A stretch of DNA of 64,000 nucleotides from DASSFZ01 sp035283185 (GCA_035283185.1 DATEUJ010000017.1:13751-77750), one strand, 5' to 3'; shown: positions 15,937 through 25,335, numbered from the stretch's first letter. Numbers and translations: made by a program. Notes: generated from the sequence alone by a model not told the origin.

Positions 15937-18429
15937 ATGCAAATCGACCTCGAGCTGTATCGCAGCGAAGTGCTCGTGTCCGATCGGCCGCGCGTGCGGC
16001 TGAGCGCGATCGACATCCACCCGGAAGCCGCGCGCCGCACGCTCGTATTCATCCACGGCTTCGGCGGCCGCGCCCGGCAGTGGGTCAGGCAGCTCACGTT
16101 TTTCTCGGCCGAGAACCGCGCCGTCGCGCTCGACCTGCGCGGACATGGGCAGAGCGACGCTCCCCACTCGTCTTACTCGATGGACGAAATCCAATCTGAT
16201 CTCGACGTGGCGCTCGAGCGGCTGCGGGTGTACGCGCCGGGCAAGTTCGTGCTGGTCGGTCATTCCTTCGGCGGGGCGATCGCCTCCGAGTACGCTGCCC
16301 GCCATCCCGATCGGCTCGACCGGTTGGTCTTGATTGCCACGGCCGGCGAGTTCTCGATCTATGCCTGGGCGCGCTTCCTGCTGCGCCTGCCGGAGCACAC
16401 GCTCAGGCCGATCCGCAAGGCCGTCCGGCGCTCGCTCTCGGCTCCGCCGCACGTGCTGAAGGCATGGCATAACAACAACCTGTCGAAGTGGAGCGGCTGG
16501 GACGTCTTCGGCCGCATTCAGGTTCCGACGCTCGTGATCACCGGCCATCGCGATCGCGTCTTCCCGAACGCGGCCTTCGACGAAGTGCCCAGGCGCATCC
16601 CCGGCGCGCAGCACGTGACGATACCGATCAGTGCGCACATGGTGATGATCGAGCGGGCCGATGCCGTCAACCGCGCCATCGCGCGCTTCGTCGACGAGCC
16701 GGATGGAAAGCGGTCGTTCGCGCGCCGTGCGGCGACGCCGCGCGAGAAGCTGCTCGAGCGCCGCCCGTGGCTGAAGCATTACGAGCCGGGCGTGCCGTTC
16801 ACAGTGGCAATCCCAGACCGGCCCGTCCACCGCTTCTTGCGCAGCGCGGCGCAGCGCTTTCCGGGCCACACAGCAATCCGGTTCTTGGGCGCGAAGATGT
16901 CGTACCGGCAATTGAGCGATCAGGCCGACCGGTTCGGCAACGCCATGCGCGGGCTGGGCGTCGACAAGGGCGATCGGGTGCTGCTGCTGCTGCCCAACCT
17001 GCCGCAGACGGTCATCGCCTACTTCGGCGCGCTGCGCGCCGGCGCGGTCGTCGTGTTCGCCAGCCCGACCAACAGCGACGAAGAGATCATCCGGCAGGCG
17101 AACGACTCGGGCGCGAAGGTGCTCGTCACTCTGACGCGCTTCGGCGATCTGGGCAAGGCCATCCTGGCAGGCAGCCAGGTTGAACACGTGGTCTTCGCCA
17201 ACGTCAAGGATTATCTGCCACGGCTGCGCCGGGCTGCGTTTTCGCTGACGCGGGAAGGCAGGGAAGGGCATCGACTCGCGTTCGACCTCGAGCCGGGCAT
17301 GCACCGCTGGAACGACCTGCTGTGGCGCTACCCGCCGGTGAGACCCGGCATCGAGCCTGAGCCGGACGACGTGGCGCTCGTCATCTACACCGGCGGCACG
17401 ACCGATCGGCCCAAGGGTGTCATGCTTTCGCACCGCAACCTGGTGGCGAACGCGATCCAGACGCGCCACTGGATCAGCGACGCGCGCGAGGGACGCGAGC
17501 GGTTCTTGTGTGTGCTGCCCTTCTCGCACATCTACGGCCTGACGACTGCGCTCAACGTGCCGGTCATGCTCGGCGCGACGATGATCATCCTGCCGACGTT
17601 CCAGACGCGCGAGGTGCTGGAGACGATCAGGGCGACGCGCCCGACGATGTTCACCGGCGTGCCGACGATGTACATGGCGATCAGCAACTACCCCGGCGTG
17701 CGCCGCTACGGCATCCGCTCGATCCGGGCTTGCATCAGCGGCGCGGCGCCGCTGCCGGTCGAGGTGCAGGAGGCATTCGAGAAGCTCACGCGCGGGCGCC
17801 TGGTGGAAGGCTATGGCCTGACGGAAGCATCGCCGGTGACGCACGGCAACCCGCTCAACGGACTGCGCAAGGTCGGCTCCATCGGCATCCCTTTCCCAAA
17901 CACCGACGCCAAGATTGTCGATCTAGCGACGGGCGAAGACCTGCCGCCGGGGCATATCGGCGAATTGGCTGTGCGTGGCCCGCAGGTGATGCTCAGCTAT
18001 TGGGGCATGGGCGACGAGTCCGATCGCGTGCTGCGCGACGGCTGGCTGTACACCGGCGACATCGCGGTGAAAGACGAAGACGGTTACTTCACGATCATCA
18101 ACCGCAAGAAGGAGATGATCCTGGCCGGCGAGTATCAGGTCTACCCGCGCGACATCGAGGAAGTATTGTTCGAGCACCCCAAGGTGAAGGATGTGGCGGT
18201 CGTCGGCGTGCCGGCGACGCCGCCCGGCCAGAAGGTCAAGGCTTTCGTCGTGCTGCGCGAGGGCGAGTCGGCCACGCCGGACGAGCTGATCGCGCTGTGC
18301 CGCCAACGGCTGGACGCCTGGGCGGTGCCGTGGGAGGTCGAGTTTCGGCGCGAGCTGCCGAAGAGCTTCGTCGGCAAAGTCCTGCGCCGCGTGCTCGTCG
18401 AGGAGGAGGGTGGTGACCAACATGGGTAA
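15937..18429 (+). CDS. Alpha/beta hydrolase fused to an AMP-forming acyl-CoA ligase
   Basis: The 830-residue protein has two enzymes. Residues about 25-260 form an alpha/beta hydrolase: FIHGFGG oxyanion loop, LRGHGQSD, nucleophile elbow GHSFGG near 110, and a late His in SAHMVMIE. Residues about 290-825 form an ANL adenylating enzyme: the phosphate loop YTGGTTDRPKG, GYGLTEASPV, YTGDIA, the hinge NRKKEMI and a C-terminal Lys in KSFVGKVLRR. The phosphate loop differs from the usual TSGTTGxPKG at two positions. The pair could release a fatty or aromatic acid from an ester or thioester and activate it to CoA. Its stop overlaps the start region of greA. Confidence 0.88.
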   Translation: MQIDLELYRSEVLVSDRPRVRLSAIDIHPEAARRTLVFIHGFGGRARQWVRQLTFFSAENRAVALDLRGHGQSDAPHSSYSMDEIQSDLDVALERLRVYAPGKFVLVGHSFGGAIASEYAARHPDRLDRLVLIATAGEFSIYAWARFLLRLPEHTLRPIRKAVRRSLSAPPHVLKAWHNNNLSKWSGWDVFGRIQVPTLVITGHRDRVFPNAAFDEVPRRIPGAQHVTIPISAHMVMIERADAVNRAIARFVDEPDGKRSFARRAATPREKLLERRPWLKHYEPGVPFTVAIPDRPVHRFLRSAAQRFPGHTAIRFLGAKMSYRQLSDQADRFGNAMRGLGVDKGDRVLLLLPNLPQTVIAYFGALRAGAVVVFASPTNSDEEIIRQANDSGAKVLVTLTRFGDLGKAILAGSQVEHVVFANVKDYLPRLRRAAFSLTREGREGHRLAFDLEPGMHRWNDLLWRYPPVRPGIEPEPDDVALVIYTGGTTDRPKGVMLSHRNLVANAIQTRHWISDAREGRERFLCVLPFSHIYGLTTALNVPVMLGATMIILPTFQTREVLETIRATRPTMFTGVPTMYMAISNYPGVRRYGIRSIRACISGAAPLPVEVQEAFEKLTRGRLVEGYGLTEASPVTHGNPLNGLRKVGSIGIPFPNTDAKIVDLATGEDLPPGHIGELAVRGPQVMLSYWGMGDESDRVLRDGWLYTGDIAVKDEDGYFTIINRKKEMILAGEYQVYPRDIEEVLFEHPKVKDVAVVGVPATPPGQKVKAFVVLREGESATPDELIALCRQRLDAWAVPWEVEFRRELPKSFVGKVLRRVLVEEEGGDQHG

Positions 18430-18898
18430 CGTGAATGGTGAGCCGAACTATCTGACGCCGGAAGGCAAGCGCCGGCTGGAAGAAGAGCTGGAATACCTGT
18501 CGACGACAAAGCGTAAGGAGCTCGCCGACCGACTGTTCGTGGCGACCCGGCAGGGCGACCTGTCGGAGAACGCCGACTACATTCACGCCAAAGAAGAGCA
18601 GGCGTTCCTGGAAGGCCGCATCAAGACGATTCAGGCCCTGCTGCGCAACGTCGTGCTGATTGAAGAGCAGAGCGGCGGCATCGTGCGCATTGGGTCGAAG
18701 ATCACCGTCAGCGAAGACGGGCTGGACGAGCTGGAGACGTTCCTGATGGTCGGCGCGGCGGAAGCCGATCCGACGAAAGGCCGCATCAGCAACGTGTCGC
18801 CGCTGGGACAGGCGCTGATGGGCAAGATGGTGGGCGACAGGGTCACGGTTCAGGCCCCGGCGGGGGAGATTGTGTTCAGGATTGTGGGGATTGAGTGA
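18413..18898 (+). CDS. greA: Transcription elongation factor GreA
   Basis: GreA rescues backtracked RNA polymerase by stimulating transcript cleavage. The protein has the N-terminal coiled coil (LTPEGKRRLEEELEYL, with the acidic tip GDLSENADYIHAKEEQ) and the C-terminal FKBP-like domain ending in a VGDRVTV-type segment. Length of about 158-161 residues is normal. GTG 18413 is six bases from AGGAGG, while ATG 18422 begins the familiar protein at less ideal spacing; either is possible. It is translationally coupled to the upstream fusion gene. Confidence 0.94.
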   Translation: MTNMGNVNGEPNYLTPEGKRRLEEELEYLSTTKRKELADRLFVATRQGDLSENADYIHAKEEQAFLEGRIKTIQALLRNVVLIEEQSGGIVRIGSKITVSEDGLDELETFLMVGAAEADPTKGRISNVSPLGQALMGKMVGDRVTVQAPAGEIVFRIVGIE

Positions 18899-18899
18899 G

Positions 18900-18970
18900 C
18901 GAGCCGGCGAGTCAGCGAGTCGGCGAATCAGCGAATTGGCGAATTGCGAGTTAGCGAATTGCGAATTGAC
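18900..18970. repeat. Degenerate GCGAATTG/GCGAGTC tandem repeat
   Basis: The gap between greA and the methyltransferase is filled by runs of 8-9-bp units such as GCGAGTCG, GCGAATCA, GCGAATTGG and GCGAATTGC. The units drift towards AT, where the lower-GC restriction-modification island begins. It may mark the insertion boundary. Confidence 0.6.
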
Positions 18971-19032
18971 GACGTGCTGCCGGGGTTCTCGGTCAGCGTG
19001 GCGCAGCTATTTGAGGACTAAGGAAATTCCGA

Positions 19033-20028
19033 ATGAGGAAATCACGCAAATTGGCTGAACGCAACTCTGACGTAAGCCTCAAACAAGGCAATTTGCCTGC
19101 AATTCATTCAGCCGCGACTGTGACGTATCCTAAACCCAAAAAGACTTCCCCGCCACCGATAACCAGATTGCAGTCCAAGAAACTGATCGCCTTTGGTTGG
19201 TACGGGGGAAAGTTCTCGCATCTGGAATGGCTCTTGCCTCTGTTGCCGCCTTGCCATCATTACTGCGAGCCTTTTGCAGGATCGGCGGCAGTGTTGCTTA
19301 ACCGCACGCCCTCTCCTGTCGAGACGTATAACGATCTGGACGGCGAGGTCGCAAATTTCTTCCGCGTGCTGCGAGACGAAAAGGACAGGCTGATTGAAGC
19401 GATTGGCCTTACCCCATTCTCACGTGAGGAGTTTAGCATTGCTTGTGTCATCGACCCGGATCTTAGCCCACTGGAGCGCGCGCGCCGATTCTTCGTTCGT
19501 GCCCGACAGGTACGGACTGGCTTGGCGCAGACAGCCAGCTTAGGGCGCTGGGCCAATTGCAAAAACACGAGCCGCGCCGGGATGAGCGGGGTCGTGAGCC
19601 GGTGGCTTGGCAGCGTTCAGGACCTTCCTGAAATTGCCGAAAGACTGCTGCGAGTGCAAATCGAGAACCGGCCAGCGATAGACGTCATTCGCTTGTACGA
19701 CTCACCTGAAACGTTGTTTTACTGCGATCCTCCCTATGTTCACCTCACGCGCGGCGATCGCAGCGCTTACGGCTACGAAATGTCAGATGATGAACACCGC
19801 GAACTCGCTAGCGTTCTGAACTCCGTGCAAGGTATGGTGGCGGTCTCGAATTACCGATGTGAGTTAATGGATGAACTCTACCCCGCATCCAAGTGGACGA
19901 AGAGTATTGCACCCGAGAAGACGATTCACTCGACGAAAGGCAAGCGATCTGAAGCACTATGGACGAACTACGATCCTGTCAAACAGAGCAAGCGCATGCT
20001 GAGACTTCTGGAACGACGGCATGGGTGA
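19033..20028 (+). CDS. D12-class (Dam-like) adenine-N6 DNA methyltransferase
   Basis: The 331-residue protein has the alpha-class order: an AdoMet-binding FAGSAAVLL motif near residue 82 following GGKFSHL, and the catalytic DPPY near residue 235. D12 enzymes methylate adenine N6. AAGGAAA before ATG 19033 sets the start. Base composition is clearly more AT-rich than flanking genes. The last eight bases overlap the endonuclease gene, so the two are translationally coupled. As the partner of a SacI-like nuclease it probably protects the same site, but specificity cannot be read from the sequence. Confidence 0.88.
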   Translation: MRKSRKLAERNSDVSLKQGNLPAIHSAATVTYPKPKKTSPPPITRLQSKKLIAFGWYGGKFSHLEWLLPLLPPCHHYCEPFAGSAAVLLNRTPSPVETYNDLDGEVANFFRVLRDEKDRLIEAIGLTPFSREEFSIACVIDPDLSPLERARRFFVRARQVRTGLAQTASLGRWANCKNTSRAGMSGVVSRWLGSVQDLPEIAERLLRVQIENRPAIDVIRLYDSPETLFYCDPPYVHLTRGDRSAYGYEMSDDEHRELASVLNSVQGMVAVSNYRCELMDELYPASKWTKSIAPEKTIHSTKGKRSEALWTNYDPVKQSKRMLRLLERRHG

Positions 20029-21145
20029 TCCATCCCAGATACTCAACCGTGCGCTCGCGCGCGCGTCCGCCAACCTTTCAAAGCCGCTGGTGAAGGACAA
20101 GGGAGTGCGGGAGCGCACCGAATATGTTTGTCGTTGTCTCAGAAATCGGGCCGGCGTGCGATTGTTGATGGCCTGTCTCTTGGCGAAGATTGATCGCCCA
20201 GAGGTGGATCCGCGCAAACCCTACACGGAGATAGGTGATCGGGGTGCCTTCTCCGGTCGCCATTACGACGAAGCCTACATCACTCACTTTATCAATGAAC
20301 ATCGCTTGCCCTGCAATCCAACAACGGCTTTTTTGACCCCTGCACTGAGGAACATCGATCAGACGCTTACAACCAGCGTCGAGATTGTAGGACGCCCTCG
20401 CCAACTCTATGTCGACACGCTGCAGCTATTGGATGAAGTACATGCGGGGCGAGTGCCCGCGAAGGATTTGTTGGCCGAGGTGATACGCCTCCTCCTGATC
20501 ATGCGCGAAGAAAAAGCTCAGCGCATGGCAACTCTCCTGGCTGGATTGCAACACTCGGAAGACGCGGTGCCACTTTCGTCTGAGGCTATCGTGAACCTGA
20601 TCGAGCAGCACCTCAATTGCAAAAACTCAAGTCGCTTGCCAGTATTGATCGTGGCCGCGGCCTATCGTGCCGCAGGTGACAAACTGGGTGAACGGCTACT
20701 ACCGTTACAACGGCACACCGCGGCTGATGAACAAACCGGCGCGTTAGGCGATGTCGAGATCTGCCTTGTCAACGACGATCAAGTCGTGACTGCTTACGAA
20801 ATGAAGATGAAGCGCGTTACCATTGACGACATTGATCGGGCGCTTCAAAAGATAGCCTCTGTAACAGAGCGAATTCATAACTACATCTTCATCACAACGG
20901 ACGTTATTGACGATGCCGTGAAAGCATACGCGGCAGAAGCTTACGAGCGTACTGGTGGCACCGAGATCGCTATCTTGGATTGCGTTGGGTTTCTGCGCCA
21001 TTTTCTTCACTTGTTTCATCGTCTGCGGATTGCGTACTTAGACGCATATCAAGCATTGGTACTGGCTGAACCTGATAGCGCAGTGAGTCAACCACTTAAA
21101 GAGGCATTTTTGGCCTTGCGCCAAGCTGCAGAAGCAGATGAGTAG
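20021..21145 (+). CDS. SacI-like type II restriction endonuclease
   Basis: The 374-residue protein resembles the SacI restriction endonuclease family: the N-terminal YTEIGDRGAFSGRHYDE block and CNPTTAFLTPALRN are characteristic. A PD-(D/E)xK-like core is visible as GDVEICLVNDDQVVTAYEMKMK (Asp near residue 247, then E-M-K). It follows the methyltransferase with an 8-base overlap, the usual type II arrangement. SacI itself cuts GAGCTC; whether this one does is unknown. The gene shares the lower GC of its partner, supporting joint horizontal acquisition. Confidence 0.75.
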   Translation: MGDPSQILNRALARASANLSKPLVKDKGVRERTEYVCRCLRNRAGVRLLMACLLAKIDRPEVDPRKPYTEIGDRGAFSGRHYDEAYITHFINEHRLPCNPTTAFLTPALRNIDQTLTTSVEIVGRPRQLYVDTLQLLDEVHAGRVPAKDLLAEVIRLLLIMREEKAQRMATLLAGLQHSEDAVPLSSEAIVNLIEQHLNCKNSSRLPVLIVAAAYRAAGDKLGERLLPLQRHTAADEQTGALGDVEICLVNDDQVVTAYEMKMKRVTIDDIDRALQKIASVTERIHNYIFITTDVIDDAVKAYAAEAYERTGGTEIAILDCVGFLRHFLHLFHRLRIAYLDAYQALVLAEPDSAVSQPLKEAFLALRQAAEADE

Positions 21146-21194
21146 ACTGACCAATCAGGTAGCTTAATGTAAGTCCGTCACCAGGAAAATACGA

Positions 21195-22178
21195 GTGAAG
21201 TTACAACTCGCACGTCTCGCGTTGTTCGCCAGCGTTTTCGTTCTCCTCTGTTCTGTCGTCTTCGTCGTCAATCAGACGGCCCAGGTCGTCGCGCTGGCGA
21301 ACACGGTCAGTCCGGTATTTGGGCAGGTTGTTCTCTACGGCCTGCTGATGATCTACGCGCTGGTCGTGCTCGTTCCGATCGTGATGTTCGCCCGCTTGCC
21401 TCGAGCCATCCGGCCTCCTGCCGACGACCAGTCCCCGGAGTTCCAAACGTATCTGAAACGACTCGGCGCGCGGTTGGCGACCAATCCGCATCTCGTCGGT
21501 CGGGATCTGCAACTCAATGACCGCGCTGGCATCGAAGCCGCGCTCAACGTTCTGGACGAACAGGCCAGCCAGATCATCAAAGCGACCGCGTCGACCGTGT
21601 TTGTGAGTACGGCGATATCGCAAAATGGCCGGCTCGACGCACTGATGGTGCTCATCGCCCAGTCGCGCATGGTCTGGCAATTGGCCCACCTGTACTATCA
21701 ACGCCCGTCCTTGCGCGAGCTGATTCAACTTTACGCCAACATCGGCGCGACTGCCTTCCTGGTCAGCGAGATCGAGGACCTGGACATCAGCGAACAAGTG
21801 GAGCCGGTGATGGCTTCTGCGCTCGGCGGTTCGCTGGCAAGCGCAGCGCCCGGCATGAGCATGGTCGCCACGCTCGTGACGCAATCCATTCTGGAGGGAA
21901 CGGCGAACGCGTTCTTGACTCTACGGGTTGGCGTGATCGGCCAACGATACTGCGCTTCGCTGACGACGTTCGATCGAAGAGCCGTGCGCCGGTATGCGAG
22001 TGTTGCTGCAGCGTCTATGCTGGGCGCGATTGTCAGCTCATCGGCAATGGTCGTCTCAAAGGCTATCCTGGCCGCCGCGAAGAAGGCTGGCGTCGGAACG
22101 GTCGAATCGGTGACCGGCAGAATCCGCACCCTGGGCGGCAGGCTGAATCCGTTCAAGAAGGCAGCTCGATCGCGGTGA
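21195..22178 (+). CDS. DUF697/YcjF-like membrane protein
   Basis: The 327-residue protein has two N-terminal membrane helices (about 7-28 and 45-67), a cytosolic linker, and a C-terminal hydrophobic domain resembling DUF697/UPF0283 (ALMVLIAQSRMVWQLAHLY, then IGATAFLVSEIEDLD). Another hydrophobic stretch lies at about 275-300 and the tail is basic. Family members often accompany GTPases, but none is adjacent. GTG 21195 is preceded by AGGAAA. The stop overlaps the GTG of hemH by three bases, so they are co-translated. Function is unknown. Confidence 0.7.
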   Translation: MKLQLARLALFASVFVLLCSVVFVVNQTAQVVALANTVSPVFGQVVLYGLLMIYALVVLVPIVMFARLPRAIRPPADDQSPEFQTYLKRLGARLATNPHLVGRDLQLNDRAGIEAALNVLDEQASQIIKATASTVFVSTAISQNGRLDALMVLIAQSRMVWQLAHLYYQRPSLRELIQLYANIGATAFLVSEIEDLDISEQVEPVMASALGGSLASAAPGMSMVATLVTQSILEGTANAFLTLRVGVIGQRYCASLTTFDRRAVRRYASVAAASMLGAIVSSSAMVVSKAILAAAKKAGVGTVESVTGRIRTLGGRLNPFKKAARSR

Positions 22179-23206
22179 CGACAGGCATTCTTCTAGTTAA
22201 CACAGGCTCACCCGATTCTCCCTCCGTCGAGGATGTACGCGCGTATCTCGACGAGTTCCTGATGGATGGGCGGGTGCTGGACTTCCCCTATCCGATCCGG
22301 CGGCTCATCGTCAGCCTCTTCATCCTGCCCTCCCGATCCAGACATTCCGCCGAGGCGTATCGCTCGATCTGGTGGGACGAGGGATCGCCGCTGATCGCCA
22401 TCAGCCGGCGTGTGCAGCAGAAACTCCAGGACCGCATCGACGCGCCGGTCGCCCTGGCGATGCGCTACGGCCATCCCTCGATTCAACAGGGTCTGCAGGA
22501 ACTGCTCGACCGCCGCGTCAACCGGCTCCTGTTGGTGCCGCTGTTTCCGCACTACGCCATGTCGACGTACGAGTCGATCGTCGCAGCCGTTCGCCAGACA
22601 CTGTCGCGCCTCAGTCCCGAGACCTCGCTCGACGTCCTGCCGCCCTTTTACGACGATCCGCTGTACATCGACGCGCTGGCCGCCAGCGCGCGAGATCACC
22701 TAGCCGAAGGTTTCGACCATCTGCTGTTCAGTTACCACGGCCTGCCGGAGCGGCATCTGCGAAAAACGGATCCGACCGGGAAGCACTGCCTCGCCGTTCC
22801 CGATTGCTGCGCCGTCGCATCGCCGGCGCACGCGACGTGCTACCGCGCCCAGGTGTTCAGGACGACGCAGGCATTCGTGCGTCGAGCCGGCGTGCCCGAG
22901 GGGAAATACTCGGTTGCTTTTCAATCGCGGCTCGGCCGTGACAGGTGGCTGCTGCCCGCCACGGACGCCGAATTGGCTCGCCTGGCTTCCATCGGCGTCA
23001 AGAAGCTCCTCCTCATCTGCCCGGCATTCGTCAGCGATTGCCTCGAAACGCTGGAGGAGATCGGCATTGACGGCCGCGAGGCCTTCCTCGGCGCCGGCGG
23101 CCTCGAGTTCCGGTTGATCCCCTGTCTCAACGATCATCCCAGGTGGATTGACGTGCTCGCACAGTGGTGCGAGCGCCGCATGGCTTTGGCTTCCCCGGCG
23201 CCATGA
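22175..23206 (+). CDS. hemH: Ferrochelatase (or coproporphyrin ferrochelatase)
   Basis: The 343-residue enzyme inserts Fe2+ into a porphyrin late in haem synthesis. It begins GILLVNTGSPDSP, has the family signature FSYHGLPERH with the iron-ligand His near residue 186, an acidic EGSPL segment, and VAFQSRLGRDRWLLP. The cysteine cluster CC...C around residues 205-217 (PDCCAV, then ATCYRAQ) could hold an Fe-S cluster as in some ferrochelatases. The GTG start overlaps the upstream stop, and the stop overlaps the next ATG (ATGA), so three genes are coupled. Confidence 0.93.
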   Translation: MTTGILLVNTGSPDSPSVEDVRAYLDEFLMDGRVLDFPYPIRRLIVSLFILPSRSRHSAEAYRSIWWDEGSPLIAISRRVQQKLQDRIDAPVALAMRYGHPSIQQGLQELLDRRVNRLLLVPLFPHYAMSTYESIVAAVRQTLSRLSPETSLDVLPPFYDDPLYIDALAASARDHLAEGFDHLLFSYHGLPERHLRKTDPTGKHCLAVPDCCAVASPAHATCYRAQVFRTTQAFVRRAGVPEGKYSVAFQSRLGRDRWLLPATDAELARLASIGVKKLLLICPAFVSDCLETLEEIGIDGREAFLGAGGLEFRLIPCLNDHPRWIDVLAQWCERRMALASPAP

Positions 23207-24411
23207 CTTCGCATCCATTCGACGTGGCTGTCATCGGGGGCGGAATCGTCGGCTTGGCGACGGCGATGGCGCTGGCGTCGCGCGTCCGTGTCTCGCTCGT
23301 CGTGCTCGAAGCCGAAGCGCAACTGGCGGCGCACCAGACTGGCCACAACAGCGGCGTGATCCACTCCGGCCTGTACTACAGGCCCGGCTCGCTCAAGGCG
23401 CGCAACTGCGTCGAAGGCCGGGAGGCACTGTATCGATTCTGCCAGGAGCACGGCGTCGCGCACGAGCGCTGCGGCAAGATCGTCGTGGCGACGCGCGAAA
23501 ACGAGTTGCCTGCGCTCGACGAGCTGGAGCGGCGCGGTCGGGCGAACGGACTAACAGGAATTCGGCGACTGCGTGGAGAAGAGATTCGGGATTACGAGCC
23601 GCACGCGGGGGGCATCGCCGGGCTGCACGTCCCCGAGACGGGCATTGTCGATTACGTCCAGGTCGCCCACACGGTCGCCAGCCTGGTGTGGCGAGCGGGC
23701 GGGGAAGTGTGTCTGCGCTCGCGGGTGCGGCAATTCCACGGCGCGGCAGACGCGCTTGCGCTCGAAACCGATAACGGGACGGTGCACTGCCGCTATCTGA
23801 TCAACTGCGGCGGCCTGCAGTCGGATCGTATCGCGCGCATGTGCGGCCTCGATCCCGGCCTGCAAATCATTCCCTTCCGTGGCGAGTATTACGAGCTAAT
23901 CTCCAATCGCCAATCTCTTGTGCGGAATCTTATCTACCCTGTCCCCGACCCCCGCTTTCCCTTCCTCGGCGTCCACTTCACGCGGATGATCCACGGCGGC
24001 GTCGAAGCCGGCCCGAATGCCGTCCTCGCCTTCAGGCGTGAGGGCTATCGGCGATCGAGCTTCTCGGCGCGTGACACGCTGAGCCTGTTCGGCTATGGCG
24101 GGTTCTGGCGCATGGCGCGCCGCTACTGGCGCACGGGGCTGGGCGAGTTCTATCGCTCGCTCAGCAAGCAGGCGTTCGTCAAGGCGCTGCAGCGCCTGAT
24201 ACCCGAACTGCGCTTCGAGGACGTGCGCCCGGCCGGCGCCGGAGTCCGTGCGCAGGCGCTCGGGCCGGGAGGGTCGCTCGTGGACGACTTCCGCATCGTC
24301 GAAGCCGACCGGATGATTCACGTCCTGAACGCGCCATCGCCAGCGGCGACGGCCTCCCTCAGCATCGGGCGAACGATCGCAGATATGGCCGTGCGAGACT
24401 TCGGCCTATAG
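23203..24411 (+). CDS. lhgO: L-2-hydroxyglutarate oxidase/dehydrogenase (LhgO/LhgD family)
   Basis: The 402-residue FAD protein has the dinucleotide-binding VIGGGIVGLATA at residues 10-21 and the family-typical HQTGHNSGVIHSGLYY stretch near 45-60. A late RPAGAGVRAQ block precedes the C-terminal FAD-binding IGRTIAD. It oxidises L-2-hydroxyglutarate to 2-oxoglutarate, passing electrons to quinone or oxygen. The ATG overlaps the hemH stop. The 3' end overlaps the convergent regulator by six bases. Its product is the substrate class of the korAB enzyme at 57.7-60.7 kb, a possible link only. Confidence 0.9.
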   Translation: MTSHPFDVAVIGGGIVGLATAMALASRVRVSLVVLEAEAQLAAHQTGHNSGVIHSGLYYRPGSLKARNCVEGREALYRFCQEHGVAHERCGKIVVATRENELPALDELERRGRANGLTGIRRLRGEEIRDYEPHAGGIAGLHVPETGIVDYVQVAHTVASLVWRAGGEVCLRSRVRQFHGAADALALETDNGTVHCRYLINCGGLQSDRIARMCGLDPGLQIIPFRGEYYELISNRQSLVRNLIYPVPDPRFPFLGVHFTRMIHGGVEAGPNAVLAFRREGYRRSSFSARDTLSLFGYGGFWRMARRYWRTGLGEFYRSLSKQAFVKALQRLIPELRFEDVRPAGAGVRAQALGPGGSLVDDFRIVEADRMIHVLNAPSPAATASLSIGRTIADMAVRDFGL

Positions 24412-25095
24412 AGGCCCAAAGCGGTATCCGTACTTCCGCACGGTGTGGATCAAGTCGGGGTGGGCCGGATCGCGCTCGATCTTTTGGCGCAGGAACCAGA
24501 TGTAGCGCCGCACGTATCCGGCGCCCGGCTTCTGCGCGCCGCCCCATACCTCCTGGTGCAGATACTCCTCCGAGACTGCGTCGCCAGCTTTCTCTATCAA
24601 GACCTGCAGCAGTCGAAATTCGGTCGGCGTCAGATTGATGATCTTGTCGCCGCGCGTGACGCGATGCCGATCGAGGTCGACGGTCAAATCGTCGAAGGTG
24701 AACTGCCGGCGCTCGCGGGCGCGCGCGAACTTCTCGGCGCGGGCCAACACGGCCCCAATGCGCGCGCCCAGCTCGATCAGGCTGAACGGCTTGGTGACGT
24801 AGTCGTCTGCGCCGAGCCGGAACCCGCGCAGCTTGTCGGCTTCGTCAGACCGGCCGCTGATGATGATGAGTGGCACGTCCGATAACTCGCGAATGCGCGT
24901 CGCCATTTCCCAGCCGTCCATACCCGGCAGCATGATGTCGAGCAGGACTATGGCTGGATGCTCGCTGTACAGGAGGCGCAGACCTTCGGTGGCGTTGGCG
25001 GCAGTGTACGGTTCGTAGCCGGACTCCCGCAGGAAGACTTCTAACGCCGTGCGGATGGTCGCGTCGTCGTCGACAACCAGGATTTTATGTCTCAT
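24406..25095 (-). CDS. OmpR/PhoB-family response regulator
   Basis: The 229-residue protein has a receiver domain (residues 3-118: DDD acidic pocket, phospho-acceptor Asp in LLDIMLPGMDG near 53, conserved Lys in YVTKPFS) and a C-terminal winged helix (about 133-228) with GAGYVRRYIWFLRQKIE and YGYRFGPL. No kinase is adjacent, so it is an orphan in this window. OmpR/PhoB proteins bind direct repeats spaced by about 10-11 bp; an 11-bp array of that sort lies before hsp20 at 61491-61551, but linking the two is speculation. Confidence 0.93.
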   Translation of the reverse strand: MRHKILVVDDDATIRTALEVFLRESGYEPYTAANATEGLRLLYSEHPAIVLLDIMLPGMDGWEMATRIRELSDVPLIIISGRSDEADKLRGFRLGADDYVTKPFSLIELGARIGAVLARAEKFARARERRQFTFDDLTVDLDRHRVTRGDKIINLTPTEFRLLQVLIEKAGDAVSEEYLHQEVWGGAQKPGAGYVRRYIWFLRQKIERDPAHPDLIHTVRKYGYRFGPL

Positions 25096-25335
25096 AACAC
25101 GTGCGGTCTTGTTGCGCCCGTCAGAGCGCCTGAATTACACAAGAGTATATCATGGCAGGCTTTGGTAGTGAGTAGGAGTTTAGTCGATTTAGACAAATAC
25201 CATACCGAATTCATATATTAATGTAACATAATTTTGACATCGTGAAATATGTTTTGGGAAAGGGAACTTGAACACAGTCCGTATCGTCTCAAGGTAGAAA
25301 TCTGAACGCACTTGCAGTGCGTGATGGAGGGAACA
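25096..25335. other. AT-rich divergent intergenic region
   Basis: This 240-bp gap between the divergent regulator and SIMPL genes is markedly AT-rich, especially 25180-25260. It includes TTGACA (25234-25239, + strand) without a good -10 box, and TATACT on the - strand (about 25144-25149) as a possible -10 for the regulator. It probably holds both promoters. No gene was seen. Confidence 0.4.

Noticed and set aside
15871..17844. 657-codon antisense ORF over the hydrolase-ligase fusion
   Set aside because: No motif, biased composition, and it would overlap the promoter and the whole sense gene.
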